NCBI RefSeq assembly: GCF_000203795.2
Contig: NW_006281099.1
Coordinates: 1,677,774 to 1,741,773, forward strand
DNA: 64,000 nt
Direction: 5' to 3'
Source: Batrachochytrium dendrobatidis JAM81
Taxonomy: Eukaryota > Chytridiomycota > Chytridiomycetes > Rhizophydiales
Shown here: positions 31,787 to 43,897 of the stretch, in pieces
How the letters are laid out: each line of letters opens with the position of its first letter
How positions within the stretch are numbered: position 1 is the first letter of the stretch
Notes under the pieces: generated by a model
The model's database searches: none
The model's input: the letters and a program-made list of their open reading frames with translations, nothing else
What the model was told of the DNA's origin: nothing
Made by a program: the position numbers and the translations under genes

Positions 31787-34099
31787 CTAAATACCATGTG
31801 CATCAATTTCATCAGCAACAGATTTATCGACATGTTGCCAAGATTTTTTGGCAGCGCGGTACATATAGACAGTATCATTGCTATTGCATCGATATCCCTC
31901 TTGTACATAGACAAATTTTACAAATTTGAGCGTGCTGGTCACTGTGTGTGCATTGCTTGTGAGCCGAATAAACAATGGACGAGCATATACAGGAAGATGC
32001 TGCTCAAGATGCTCAGTAAATGCTGCAAACGGAAAATCAGTGGGCTTTAGATCTGGTGAAAGCACAATGGATGCCATTCCTGCTCGCCCATCCGCATAGG
32101 GTATTTTTATACCATACACATTGGCTTCATCTATGCCACAGAATGCACCAACAACCTTTTGTACATCTACTCAAATGTTCAATAAAAACACGATGGTAAG
32201 AATAAACCCAATAGGCTTCTCCAAATTGTTGACAATATGCTAGATCCAAAAAACTTACCAAGTGTACTAACATTTTCCCCTTTCCATCTAAATGAATCTC
32301 CAGTCCGATCGACAAAATAAAAAAAACCTTGCTCGTCCATTTTCAAAAGATCTCCAGATCGCCACCATGTATCATCCTTTTCAAACACACTACGGTAAAG
32401 CTTCTTGCTAGTCTCGCCATCCCCAGCATACCCGTCATACACCCCATCCACAAGGCGCATAATCATTTCACCAATTTGACCTGGCTTGCACATAACACAT
32501 CGATCGCCGTCTTGCTCACAACGAACGATGCAGTCTGCTTCCACATCATATGAAACAATTACCCCGCCTGTACCTGTGTGCGATTTTGCTAGAGACTCGC
32601 TACGTGGAACAAATCCACACGATCCTTTTTTGCCCATATAGTTGAGGATGGCATCGCCAGGCATTTCAGTGGATCCATAGTGTTCAACAATATACTGGAT
32701 GCCAAATCTTGCTTGGATTTTTGTCCAGATATCTGCGCTTAGACCATTTCCAATTGCCACTTTTAATGGAGAAAACGTGGTTGGAACTTGCTCATCTGGA
32801 GTCACAGCCAATGTCAACAAGTACCTCCACAGCTCACCAATGTAAATGGTAGCAAAGCACTATGCATTATAAAGATTAAAATACACCTTTTGTCCAACAC
32901 TACATTCCAAAAGCATTAAGCTTACATTGTGCTGACGAATATCCACAAAAAAATTGCGAACAGAAAACTTTTCCCTCAAAACCATGGGATTGCCAACCAA
33001 ATAGCACGGAGCAACAGCCACTACACCTGCATTTCCGTGGTACAATGGCAAAGCAATATAATACTTTTCTCCACATTCAAGTTTGCTCGCGGATGCCCAA
33101 GTTACAGCAGCCCCAACAAACCGCTTATGCGAAAACTTGGCTGCTTTGGAGTTTCCTGTTGTTCCCGACGTGTATATATAATATAACGGTGTGCGATCTG
33201 TCACTGTATTGCGAGTTTTGGATGCATCAGGTCGGATGTTGCTGAAACCAGAGAGGTGTTGGTGCGATAGCAATGAATGCATGATATGTGATGTGCTCCA
33301 TGACTCGACATCTGGAACATTGTGATCATGCTCAGTTGTATAACAGTATACACGATTTAGGTGTTCAAGCGGATTGGCAGAATCCACCAATGTCGGCAAT
33401 CGATCTTGACTTTTTAATGGTGTAAACAGTTCTTTCCAACTGCCCAGTTTTGATGGGGATATAATCAACACATGCGCTTTAGATACATTAATTGCATGCC
33501 TCAACAGCGAAGATGTCAAATTTGTATTAATCAATGCAACTGTTACACCGATCTTGGCCAATCCCATTGTAAATGCTAGAAACTCTGGTCTATTCTCCAT
33601 CATTAAAGCAATCTATAACATACACGACTAAATAAGCAGCTTGCTAATATGGAAATGGTTTGGTAGGAGCTGTTGAATCTTTGTGATTTACATACGGTTT
33701 GAAGCTGTTCGAGTCCGATGCTTTGTCCCCAGTGAGCAATTCGGTTGGCTTCCTGTTCCAACTGATTGAATGTATATTGCCGAGGATGATCTACACTACA
33801 TACACACAACAAGTCTTGATGCCTTTCCCGTCAATGATACAATGAATAAATACAATCATGAATCTATTAGCTGCTGTTCTACACTTGTTCACTCTCATGT
33901 GCCATGGCCTTTACAAACCCAAGCGAGGACAATGTTGGTACGACACTTACTTGTCAACAGCATACTCAAACATGGATGCAGCATTATGAGCAGCTCCAGC
34001 TGTGGCGAGTGCATCTATCAACTGCTGTTTAGCTGCTTGTGTATCATAATATTGCTGCTCATACTCTTCTGTAGACAGCGTAGTAGTGGATGATGCCAT
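31787..34099 (-). CDS. Very-long-chain acyl-CoA synthetase / fatty acid transport protein (FATP, SLC27-like)
   Basis: Five exons (34099-33951, 33795-33696, 33612-32926, 32859-32259, 32166-31787) give 638 aa, the usual FATP length. Motifs in order: RQYTFNQLEQEANRIAHW; MMENRPEFLAFTMGLAKIGV with INTNLTSSLLRHAINVS; the AMP-binding loop YIYTSGTTGNSKAAKFSH; YGSTEMPGD; WWRSGDLLKMDEQGFFYFVD; and DRTGDSFRWKGENVST, the FATP signature. The C-terminus VQEGYRCNSNDTVYMY also fits the family. It activates long or very-long-chain fatty acids to CoA esters at peroxisomal/ER/lipid-body membranes, consistent with yeast Fat1. The start MASSTTTLSTEEY has no obvious hydrophobic anchor, unlike many FATPs. Confidence 0.93.
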
Positions 34100-34155
34100 T
34101 CTATTACTCAATAGATCTATGGGCTTCGTGTATTTGATGTAAATTGGAATGTTAT

Positions 34156-34591
34156 AGCCGTATTCATGTAAATGCAAGGTTTTTTTGTATCTTACAATAA
34201 CTGCTTTGAAATAAACAATAATCGAGTATTATGCTTACTCGACTCGACTAGTGCTTTAGTTTCATCCAAACACAATCTTCATCTTATCCGCATAAACAAA
34301 CATTTTAATCTGAAATTGTTCTTTTTGGCATGATCGTACATTGTATGATCACCAAGTTTGAACCCAAATTCATTCGTTGCGGTCCAGATCTTGAATACGT
34401 TCGTGTTCTAGTTCATGAGAACAGATTGCACGTCTTGAGAATGCAAGTTGTTTTCATGCTGTTTACCAGGGGATCAGAAAACACAATGTTGATCAGTAAG
34501 TTTGGTATAGACCATCATTTCATGAGGCTGATTGTTTATTATGTACTTTGAGATCTGTTTAGTGTTCCATTTTACATGAACATGGCTGTAA
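34156..34591. repeat. Family A element between divergent acyl-CoA synthetase and AKR genes
   Basis: A reverse-oriented copy with ends AGCCGTATTCATGTAAATGC and GTTCCATTTTACATGAAC. Landmarks are GCTTTGAAATAAACAATAA, CATGATCGTACATTGTATG and CATGAGGCTGATTGTTTATT. It starts ~57 bases upstream of the acyl-CoA synthetase ATG, so here the element lies in a promoter region rather than at a 3' end. Confidence 0.75.
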
Positions 34592-35027
34592 CAAAATGTT
34601 TATGGCGAGATGGTCAAGGATTATCCACCTTTTCCGTCACTAACCAAGTGATCTATTTTCACTATTCCAGATTGATCTCTCTGCATTATTATCGTTTGAT
34701 CCGGTATACCCGTCAGCTTTCCGGTAAGCGGCTGTATTTTTTCGTTTAGCTAAACAATTGCTCGGCTGTATGAACCGTAGGTATTGGTTTATGCTTGCTT
34801 TGATAAAATGTAGGAGTTTCATAGCTCAGATGACTGGGAATTCAAGAAAATTGAAATTTCAGCAGCCAAGCGATTGGATATTAGCATGGCAATCCAGTGA
34901 GCAGACCAAGCAATTGTGGCTGTATGATCTCTCGGCCGCCCACTTGCTTCAAATCTAGGCATATTCAGGCTATAAATATCAGAGATCTGGGGTTTCTTTG
35001 TCCTTTCAAGTATTACTCTCAACAACC

Positions 35028-36112
35028 ATGGCTAGCTCAAAAATGCAATACCGTTTTCTCGGAAACTCTGGTTTGAAAGTATCTGTCCTGTCCATTGGTG
35101 GATGGATTACCCAGGGTGCACAGCTCAGCAATGGTGTGTAGATCATGCTTTCTGAATAGTCTAATTGACAGCATTTATACTTATGATCTGGTATTGAATA
35201 GACGTTGCCTTTGAATGCCTAAAGGCTGCATATGATGCTGGCATCAACTTCTTTGATACGGCAGAAGTCTATGCTGCAGGCGAATCTGAAAAGGTTATGG
35301 GATTGGCCATCAAAAAGTACGGTTGGGATCGCTCATCGCTGGTAGTTTCTACTAAACTCTACTGGGGTGGCGAAGGACCCAACAACAAAGGTCTATCTCG
35401 CAAGCATATTATCGAAGGTGCTAATGCATCTCTCAAGCGTCTCCAGCTTGACTATGTTGATCTGATCTATGCCCATCGACCTGATGAACTAACTCCCATG
35501 GAGGAAATTGTCCGCGCATTCAATTTCCTGATCGACCAGGGTAAAGCCTTTTACTGGGGCACATCTGAATGGTCTGCCGAACAACTGACTGATGCTTACA
35601 GGGTTGCTGAAAAACTGAATCTGATTCCCCCATTAATGGAGCAACCTCAATACAACATGTTCCATCGCGAGCGCTTCGAGGTTGAATACGCTCCACTGTA
35701 CAAAAAGCATGGCTTGGGTACCACCATCTGGTCTCCTCTGGCTTCAGGCGTCCTCACTGGCAAATACCTCGACAGTATTCCCGCTGACTCGCGTCTCGCT
35801 CTGCAAAATAATTCCATTATGCAGGGCATTGTCAAGGAGCTTCAATCTGATGCCGGAAAACTCAAGCAGGAAAAGATTCGCAAGCTCAAGACTCTTGCCG
35901 AAAGTCATGGATGCACGCTTGCTCAGTTTGCTCTTGCTTGGTGTATTAAGAATCCTAATGTCTCGAGTGTCATTCTTGGTGCCAGCAAGGTTTCGCAGGT
36001 TACTGAAAACCTAAAGGCCCTCGACGTTTGTGCCAAACTGACTCCTGAAGTTATGACTGAGATTGACTTGATTCTTGATAACGTACCCGTGCATCCCATT
36101 GCTCGCTGGTAA
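35028..36112 (+). CDS. Aldo-keto reductase, Kv-beta-like (AKR6 type)
   Basis: Two exons (35028-35133, 35202-36112) give 338 aa. The (beta/alpha)8 AKR fold is evident: N-terminal YRFLGNSGLKVSVLSIGGW, INFFDTAEVYAAGESEKVMG (catalytic Asp and Tyr), STKLYWGG (catalytic Lys), DLIYAHRPD (His), YWGTSEWSAEQL, QPQYNMFHRERFE, and the NADPH-binding SPLASGVLTGKY with VILGASKVSQVTENL. The strong likeness to the beta subunits of voltage-gated K+ channels and their fungal counterparts (AKR6) suggests an NADPH-dependent carbonyl reductase. Starting at the ATG in CAACAACCATGGC gives the normal family N-terminus. AATAAA follows the stop at ~36139. A TATA-like CTATAAATATC lies ~55 bases upstream. Confidence 0.93.
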
Positions 36113-36298
36113 ACTTTCATCTGCCTTTTGAGATTGGAATAAACTGAATGCTTTCTTCATACCACATCCTTCAATTTTTCAGCTGTTGGCAATCTCTCTT
36201 TATTTCATCTCCGTTGCTGCTGGCTATGATCACCTTACAGCTAAACAGCAATAGCAGTTTAAAAATTGAAAAGAGTAACTGAAATTTATATCAATACG

Positions 36299-39152
36299 CT
36301 AACGAAGCATTCTTGCTGTTGTTGGCGGTGCCAAAGACTTGAGCATCCTTCCAGTTCCTAACCTTCGTTTAGCAGAACCAGCATGTTTGTATCCAAAAAC
36401 ACTCTCCAAGCTTGTCTTGGAATCCTACATTCAAAAGTATCCAAGATTAAATTTCTCGCGATTTGAAATCAAGATACGGTTATAAAGCATGTGAATAAAT
36501 CTTACCGAACGAGTACAAGAGGCAGACAAAGTCGATTGTGAAGACGTGCCAACACTACTCGTTTCCTCTTCAACTGCATTCGAATGCGGTTGCAAGGTGG
36601 ATTTGAGTGGCATTGTTTTGACAGCATCTTCAGCCTTGTTTTTATCGTTTTGTGACAATATAGCCAAATCCCATTTTGGAAACATACTTTTTCTACTGTT
36701 TGCCATGACTGGTCGCTGCACAGACTCAGCGTGTCCATCCTCACTGTGCAATGTCTTGGTGTTGGGTGTAGACGGTATACTGGCAGAGGCAAAATAACTG
36801 GAAACTAAACCCGTGGATTGACCTGGTTTAATTTGATTTGTTCGATCTGACCATGTATTTCCTATATGTGATGATTTCAGTACCCTCGCATATGATAATT
36901 TAGTCGAGCTCATACAGGTAGTCGTAGTGGGTTTATGATTTGCATCGTCTGCATCTTTATGGGGTTGCTTATCGTTGGAGTTTACAAGCGTTGTTGAATC
37001 TCGACTTTTTAAACGTTGGTTTTGATCCAAAAAGCCCTGATCGGTATACTTTGCTCGTGGAAAATCTGTTGAATGTATCGCAGCCACAGAACTCTTACAA
37101 TTCATACTTTTAGATCCATTCAACCTTGCATTTTCCAGTGTAAACGGTTTTGTGGCAGATATACTTGTTGCGACAATAGACTTGCGCTTCAATGTGTTGG
37201 TATGACTGGTTGCCAATGATACTGAATCCGAGTTATTTCGAGTAAACGGCTTGATTGAATCTGATTTTAACTGTGTCATATTGGGTTGTGACTGAGAAAA
37301 ATTGCTGGTGGGTAAAGTATATGTATGTGGATTTTGGTTTGAAACGGCTACATGAGCGGGCTTGGGAATCGATGTACAAGTTAGGAGACTGGACGACTTT
37401 AATGAATGCATTATGACTGGATTGTTGTTTTCCTTTTGTACATCATTTTCTGATTTCTTGTATTGTTGTGCAGGTATGGGCTTATGCATTGGTAAAGCAA
37501 GTTCATCACGTTGTGAGAATGGCTCTTTAGTTATAGGATCGTAGTCACCAATAGCTACTCCCACTGCCAATTTCTTTGACATGTCACTATAGATTATAAA
37601 ATGAATTAACCTTGACATTCAAATTTGGTTTCAAAATAGTCGAATATTCACATTTCTGATATTGAATGACACGCTCAACTTACGGGCCAATTATCATAGA
37701 CAGCTCTTCGGTTAATTCCAGATCTGGTGGGAAAGGTGTAAGTGGCACAAGTATTCCTTGCTGTGGATCATATACGCGCTGATGCTGAAAAGCAAAATCC
37801 GCCAACATGAACCGGCTATAGTAATTGGGTGGTAATTTGGGCGAATTGGCAGCTTTTCCCCAAGCCTTCCAAGTTTTGATCAGCTATAAAAATATACCAT
37901 GCATTTAATGCAATAAAGAATCAATGCATGTTCAATTTGAACACTATTATAAAGCAACTCGTTGATGTCGAGTAAATCTTGTACATAGCATCATCACTTA
38001 CAGTGGCAGCTTCGCATTTTGCCAATAATTTGATGGATTTCTTAATGCCAATTCCCTGTGGAGACTCCAAGTAATCACATCCAGATAAGATGCACATGTG
38101 CCGGAATTTATCGCTCGACCAAAAACGCATTTCTTTAATATTTGCAATATCTTCCTGCCGAATCTCTATCCCATTTCCTTGATGATCTAGTTTGAGTATT
38201 ACCTTGGAGCACCCAAACACAAGCAGGTCTGAATCTTCAGTAATAATTGCCGATATATCTCCAATTTTGTTGAGATAGGTTAATTGTGCATCTGCCTCGT
38301 AGGGTGCAACAATGTATTCGATATTATTTGCTCGGAGTTCCTACAATGTGCAGGTCTATTAGATTCGAGAGTTGCAATCAGCCAAGATCTTGGTTTTTTG
38401 TATTACCTTGATAAGTTCGTGTGCCATGCGAGGAGTGACATCCACACACGTTTGAAAGCAGTCCTGTGCTTTGTCTCGTTGTCCTGCACGCAAATACTCG
38501 AATCCCTTGGCTCTCGAAATCTCTCGTCGTCTATTGTTGATTCATTACCAGCAGTGCAGACAACACATTGCAAATGAAAAATGGATTAGTGACAAGTATA
38601 GCAAGCACTTGCTGCTGATAAAGTATACATAGTTGAAACAGTAGAGTTGATGCCATACTTGTGTCGATCGTTTTCAGTACGCATTTTTATTGGAAGCCGG
38701 TCTGTAGAGTTTCGGACAGTAATAAAATTGTAGCACCATGAAATAAGACATAAGGGTTAGCAGGATGAATACTAATACTACTGCTACATTGATAGCAGTA
38801 TCTAGGTTAAGAACAGTATGCCCAGATGCACACCTCCATCAAACACGATGATTGGCCATATGTTGTGATTCTGAAGTTGTCGCACTTTGTTAAGGCAGTA
38901 GGTGATATATCTACAGCATAAACAGTGAATGAGCAAAGACTTGATACAGATATATCCAATACTAGATCTAACCACAACCACTAATGATTACTTTGTAGTA
39001 GGAATGTTCTGGCACAATTCAGATGCACAAGCAAATGCGCCTTTGTGCAGCCAGACATACGCGTCCACTCCAACAGCCTGTCCACTGTAGTTGCTAAGGT
39101 GAACAGAGCGGTGAATGTCCTTGAGTAAGGGAAGCAGGCCGCTTATTCCCAT
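36299..39152 (-). CDS. EXO1: Exonuclease 1 (XPG/Rad2 family)
   Basis: A multi-exon gene. It starts [20 protein letters not shown] with [19 protein letters not shown] (first catalytic Asp). Later exons give [21 protein letters not shown] (Asp), [31 protein letters not shown] (acidic pair), [14 protein letters not shown] and [19 protein letters not shown] (H2TH-type DNA-binding motif). The long C-terminal region (exon 37586-36510 and a last exon near 36428-36299 ending RMLR) is Ser/Thr/Lys-rich and disordered, as in other EXO1 proteins where it binds mismatch-repair factors. It is a 5'-3' exonuclease and flap nuclease in mismatch repair and DNA-end resection. I chained the exons by reading frame; not every splice site was measured. 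Confidence 0.92.
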
Positions 39153-39339
39153 ACTACGAATATGTGTATGTCAACACTGCCAGTCTATGGTGTCAAAACA
39201 CAAATGCAACTCAAGAAGAGAAAGAACAGATAAAGAATGGAATCTGCTGCTGGCCGCAACTCGGACAAAAATCACAAAATCCTTTAATTTGCAATATGCA
39301 CAACGGTTCAAGTGGAAATGCATTTTCATTATGCTATTT

Positions 39340-40619
39340 TTATTTGTTGTAGATGATCCAGTTACGCACTGAATCAAACACATCAGAATCATTATATAGA
39401 TATTGCATCGACGACTGTAGTGAGTTTTGCAAGGTATCTCGATCATGTCTAAATAGCCACATTACAAGTGCTAAATTTAAATTAGAAAACAAGTATCCAA
39501 CATCACTATCCAGTCTAATTTGTTCATGCAGATTGATATGCACTCACCCCAAGTCATTGCAGCAAACACCGAGAAGGAGTGTTTGGGCTGTGGGATTAAT
39601 TCTCGCTTAACTGCAAGTTTGGCAAGCCCGACCATCACTCGAGAGAAACAGTATAGCACAATCTAAAGATTTACCCCAATAAACGATTAGCCACATCAAT
39701 CAATAATAAATGCAACTTTAAACTATTGATATGCTGTATCATACCTGGTTATTAATGTTGTTGTTTTCACCAAACACAATATATCCGCCAACAAATCCAG
39801 CAATCAACGAATCTGTATTGTGCTCAAACCCCTTGATCTTTTTTTGTACCAGCAGCATGGATTTGTAAATGGTTACAAACATGGCCAGGCCTCTGCTATG
39901 TTGATACGTCATTTTCAGGATTCTTCGAGCCATATCCTTGATGCTATATTGGGCGTTTCCACCATATAAAAATTTGATTTTGAACAAGCTTTCTTCATTT
40001 CATTTGAAAATGCATGCTATACATACTTTGTCCTACGGAAAATACATGTCATGACCAGTGCATGAGGAAATCGAATCTTGGCCCCTACAAAGTTCAATAC
40101 CAAATACCAACAATGTCATAAATCAGCAGGCATAAAAGCATCCAGCATAGTATTAACAAGATGCATGATTCACTAGACTACATTTGAAAATGCATCCCCA
40201 ATATATACTGTATACAAGCAAGGTTGAGCTGGCAGGTTTAATTCATATCTAGCGGACTAGATATGGCTTCATAGGTGCATCAGTGAGCAACGGCATTGCA
40301 CAAAAACCACCAGTTTTATACATAGTGGAATGCTCGAATACTGCCATGCACCTGTCTATCCTGTCTCTTTAGCAAACCGATATTGGTGGTTGCTAATTCT
40401 CATCCAAAAAAGTGATAGGTTCACTTTGTAGGTTGGAAATTGACCAGTAGCAAGGGTAGGTCGACCAAGCTACTTCAGTCCTATCGGGTTATGGCAAGTC
40501 AGTCATCAAATGAAAAATGTACCATATACTGCGCCATTACGGAATCCTTTGATAATAGATAAAAGCTCCTTATGGTTTCCAGAAACCAATAGGTTGTTGA
40601 GTGGGTCAAGAATTGTCAT
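39340..40619 (-). CDS. Peroxisomal membrane protein 4 (PXMP4, Tim17-fold family)
   Basis: Exons read on the minus strand match PXMP4 throughout: MTILDPLNNLLVSGN ... IIKGFRNGAVYG (40619-40523); then AKIRFPHALVMTCIF after a ~430-bp intron; then FLYGGNAQYSIKDMARRI, FVTIYKSMLLVQKKI and GFVGGYIVFGENNNINNQ; then LYCFSRVMVGLAKLAVK; and finally TLQNSLQSSMQYLYNDSD with IIYNK at the end. PXMP4 is a small multi-pass peroxisomal membrane protein whose role is poorly defined. The junction before FLYGGN seems to need a very short (~38-nt) intron and is not settled. The EXO1 start lies ~190 bases further in the same direction. Confidence 0.88.
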
Positions 40620-40684
40620 ATCTCGGCTTGTTGGATTACAGCTGGTAACAATGAGGATGAGAATGGAGAGATGAAATAAAATGA

Positions 40685-41075
40685 GAAATTGTCAGCAGCC
40701 CAATTTTATCATGCTTTGAAGATATTCTGATGGCATTAATCAAACTATTGTTGCAGCACTTTAAAAACAAGAGTTTTCCGTTTGTAACATTCCACGATTG
40801 GTTTAGGTTAGCATAAACTAATAGATGGAACGCTGAACTCGCGTCAGGACAAGACCAAATGAGGAACGTTGTCTTGTTGAATTGTAAGGATCAGCAAATT
40901 GACTGTACCAGCAAGCCAGATTGTCATGGTACATGAGGCACAAGCAATAGATGTTTCTGGGATGTAAATCAATAATCTATTGATGTTTTCAAAACAACAT
41001 CAATGATGATGGCTGTCAACAATCTCATTTATTTCTCCATTCTCATCCTTTGTTACTAGTTGTAAAAAGTCAAGT
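40685..41075. repeat. Family B repeat between PXMP4 and mitoferrin genes
   Basis: Homologous to 43020-43430: both share TGTAACATT-CACGATTG, ATAGATGGA, CAGCAAATTGA, a CAAGYCAGATTGTC block, ATCAATAATCTATTGAT and a TCTCATC-TTGTTRCTAG end. The first part, reversed, matches the repeats at 5.9 and 31.6 kb. It lies ~70 bases upstream of the PXMP4 start. Confidence 0.5.
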
Positions 41076-41264
41076 CTGATAACTTGATCTTGATTGATCT
41101 CCATCCGAATCGAATTCATCTACTTGGGGTAATGTACATGGCTTGAATCGGCACGTTCCTTCAACTACTCGGACACTTGAATTTAATATATTGCATAAAA
41201 CTATTGTGTATTTTCACTTGAATCTAAAAAGTGGACCCAAGGTTTCTTTATTTGGATCTTACAG

Positions 41265-42893
41265 CTATAAACTGGCGGTGATGTTGGAAGTATTGGTGGA
41301 TGCTGTTGAAGTAATGATGGTTCGCTTTAAAAACTCGTACTGACATTTAAAAAAGTTTAGAATTAGAGTGGATGATGGATTCAATTCAAAACAGGCTTAT
41401 CGCAATAGTACTTACAGTGGTCCAACATATAGCAGTAGCAGGTGCATTAGCAACAACGCGAGCCTGCATGCCCCTAGTAAAGCCAGCTAATCCGTTTCGT
41501 TGGTAAATGATTTTAAATGCATCAATCAATCCAGATGCCTGCCGCAATGCCGAGTCCGAAGCAAGTCCACGCGTTTGCAAAAGTGTTTTTGCTACATCTA
41601 GTGGATTAGTGACCATACTTGCGGCTCCACCTGCGATTGCTCCTGCTACAATATGTGAATAAGGATCATAATGGCCGGCTGGATTTAGCACTTTGCGAAA
41701 ATATTCGTAAGTCGAGAACTGGATCATCTGATATGGAATGGACATCATGAGTGTGGTAGGGTATGAGACAAAAAAGGCGCCAATGCCCTCTGTGCGAAAA
41801 ACGTTCATTCCAGAAGCAAAAAGTCCGGTATTGACTGGAGACATTTGCATGCGTTGTTTGATTACTGTCAATACAAGACAAGGGGATTCAGTGTTAAAAT
41901 GGCACAAAGTATTTGACTCGATAATTTATGTATTGATTGAATAAAACAACTTTCAGCTTACCATCAAATGGAGTAGCAAATCCATCATGAGCAATAGTGG
42001 CCATGACACCTGCGGCAGCTACAGACATCAATAAAAATGTCAGTTGAAAATCAATTTAATTGCATGATCTGCCCTATTATACAAGTTGGATATCATTGTA
42101 TTCAAAACATCAAGGAAATATAGTATAGCCCATAAATGCAATCGATAAAAATATTTACCATGTGACATATGCTGATGAGTAGTATTGTCCCAAGTATGAA
42201 AAATCCCTTTGAAATGCTCATAAACCGAAAAATATAGAGCGTGAGAGGGGCCAGCACCCAAAACAACGGATGACATTCCTCTCCATAGCGCGCCAAATCC
42301 TTCTGTAGTATAGACTCTGGCAACAGATTGGACAAGCGTCGAATACAGTTGGGTAGAGCTAAAAAATTGCATGCGGGTCTATACAGATTGCAGAGTTAGA
42401 ATAGAGGTAAATAGTAATAGACCATTGCTCAATAGCAATCATAATCTATCAAATGAAATCATCCTTGTTCTCATTCGATATGTTATTTACAAGGTGTTTA
42501 ACCAATTCATCTAGTCAAGGCAACTCTAAATTTGTATGGATCAAACTCTCCTTGGCATACCAGCACTTGATCTTTTAAATGGGAATATACCGACATAAAT
42601 GATTTACAAACGGAATTTATCCGACAATAGTTCTAATAACATACCTTGATGGCATCCATAGGATAGGTCACAACATGTTCAGTGATACCAGCAAATGCAC
42701 CAGCAAGCAGATTTATTGCCATGGATGAATCTGGTAATGATTCATAGTCAAAGTCATCATCGCCAGCAACACCAATTGTGCCATGAGAAGCACTGTCAGA
42801 GGCATGAGCCTGTATATCCGACAGCAATGCCAATGCATTGGGAGCAGTGGATGGCAAAGCAGCAGGGCTGTTGAATTGATCAGAAGGCAGCAT
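41265..42893 (-). CDS. Mitoferrin-type mitochondrial iron carrier (MRS3/4, SLC25A28/37)
   Basis: Five exons (42893-42645, 42378-42159, 42018-41962, 41864-41416, 41339-41265) give 349 aa. Three carrier repeats are visible, each with the Px[DE]xxK signature: [23 protein letters not shown] and [31 protein letters not shown] and [20 protein letters not shown] are typical of mitoferrins. The protein imports ferrous iron across the inner mitochondrial membrane for haem and Fe-S synthesis. An acidic N-terminal extension of ~70 residues ([14 protein letters not shown]) precedes the first helix. The last exon, [15 protein letters not shown], was added because the strong GTAAGT donor at 41415 removes an otherwise premature end. 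Confidence 0.93.
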
Positions 42894-43009
42894 GCAGACA
42901 GTGGAAATTGAATAAAAGAGAGTCAAGGCTACTTTTTAAAACCAAAGGTTCAGGCAATAGTGAGTGTATGGATAGACTAGCAAGATCGCTCGACTAACTC
43001 TATAGTACA

Positions 43010-43435
43010 AATTGAGAAAAAGCAATGCTTAATTGTCAAAGACAAAATGAATGGGAACAGAAGGAAAATATTTTTTTGGTTATATTTCAACAATCCAATC
43101 TCGCCATATTTCGGAAAGATTCAGACAGTATCAAACATGCCGTTGCAGCCTTCCGGAAACGTGAATTCTTTGTAACATTGCACGATTGCTTCAGACTAAT
43201 GTCAAACTCTATAGATGGATCGTCTAAACTTTCGTGCTGGAACAAGAACATCGAGCTCAGCAAATTGATTATGCCAACAAGTCAGATTGTCGTTGTGCCA
43301 AGACACGATTGATATTCCCGCCATTCAAATCAGCAATCTACTGATATTTGAAAAATAATACCATTGATGGCTGCTGCAATTTTTCATTTATCTATACATT
43401 CTCATCTTCATTGTTGCTAGCTGTGAGTTTTGAGC
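43010..43435. repeat. Family B repeat in the mitoferrin/HAD divergent promoter
   Basis: A long family B copy homologous to 40.7-41.07 kb, ending CATTCTCATCTTCATTGTTGC then TAGCTGTGAG. It occupies the 1-kb interval between two divergent start codons, ~120 bases from the mitoferrin ATG and ~460 from the HAD gene ATG. Confidence 0.5.
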
Positions 43436-43897
43436 AATTTCGTTTTAATCTAAATTGCGATTGGACATCATCAATAGTATGTACATGCCAGACAAACACT
43501 CTGAACGGTTTGGATTGAATGATATTTTTTAAATCTGAATTACGATTTTCAAATGTAAACGGAATGCGGCTCTGCTTCCGATTCCTTGTGCATAATAGAT
43601 GAAAAAAGCATTCCCTTGAATACATTCAGCAAGAATTGTGTTTTTGATAGGACTGCAGCATATTATCTATTGCTTGACTCACAATGCAGCGAATGGATCG
43701 AGTCTCGACTTAACCCAATCTATATATGACTCGATACCAATGCATTTGGTTTACACTTGTTGGCCAATCGATGTTGTTTGAAAACTGATTGCTGGCACGT
43801 GGCTCCAATCAGTTTGGACGAGCAATCTGGATTACAAAGCAGTTGGGCTTAAACTGATATTCCTGCGCAACTATCACAACCCACATAATTCATTGTC

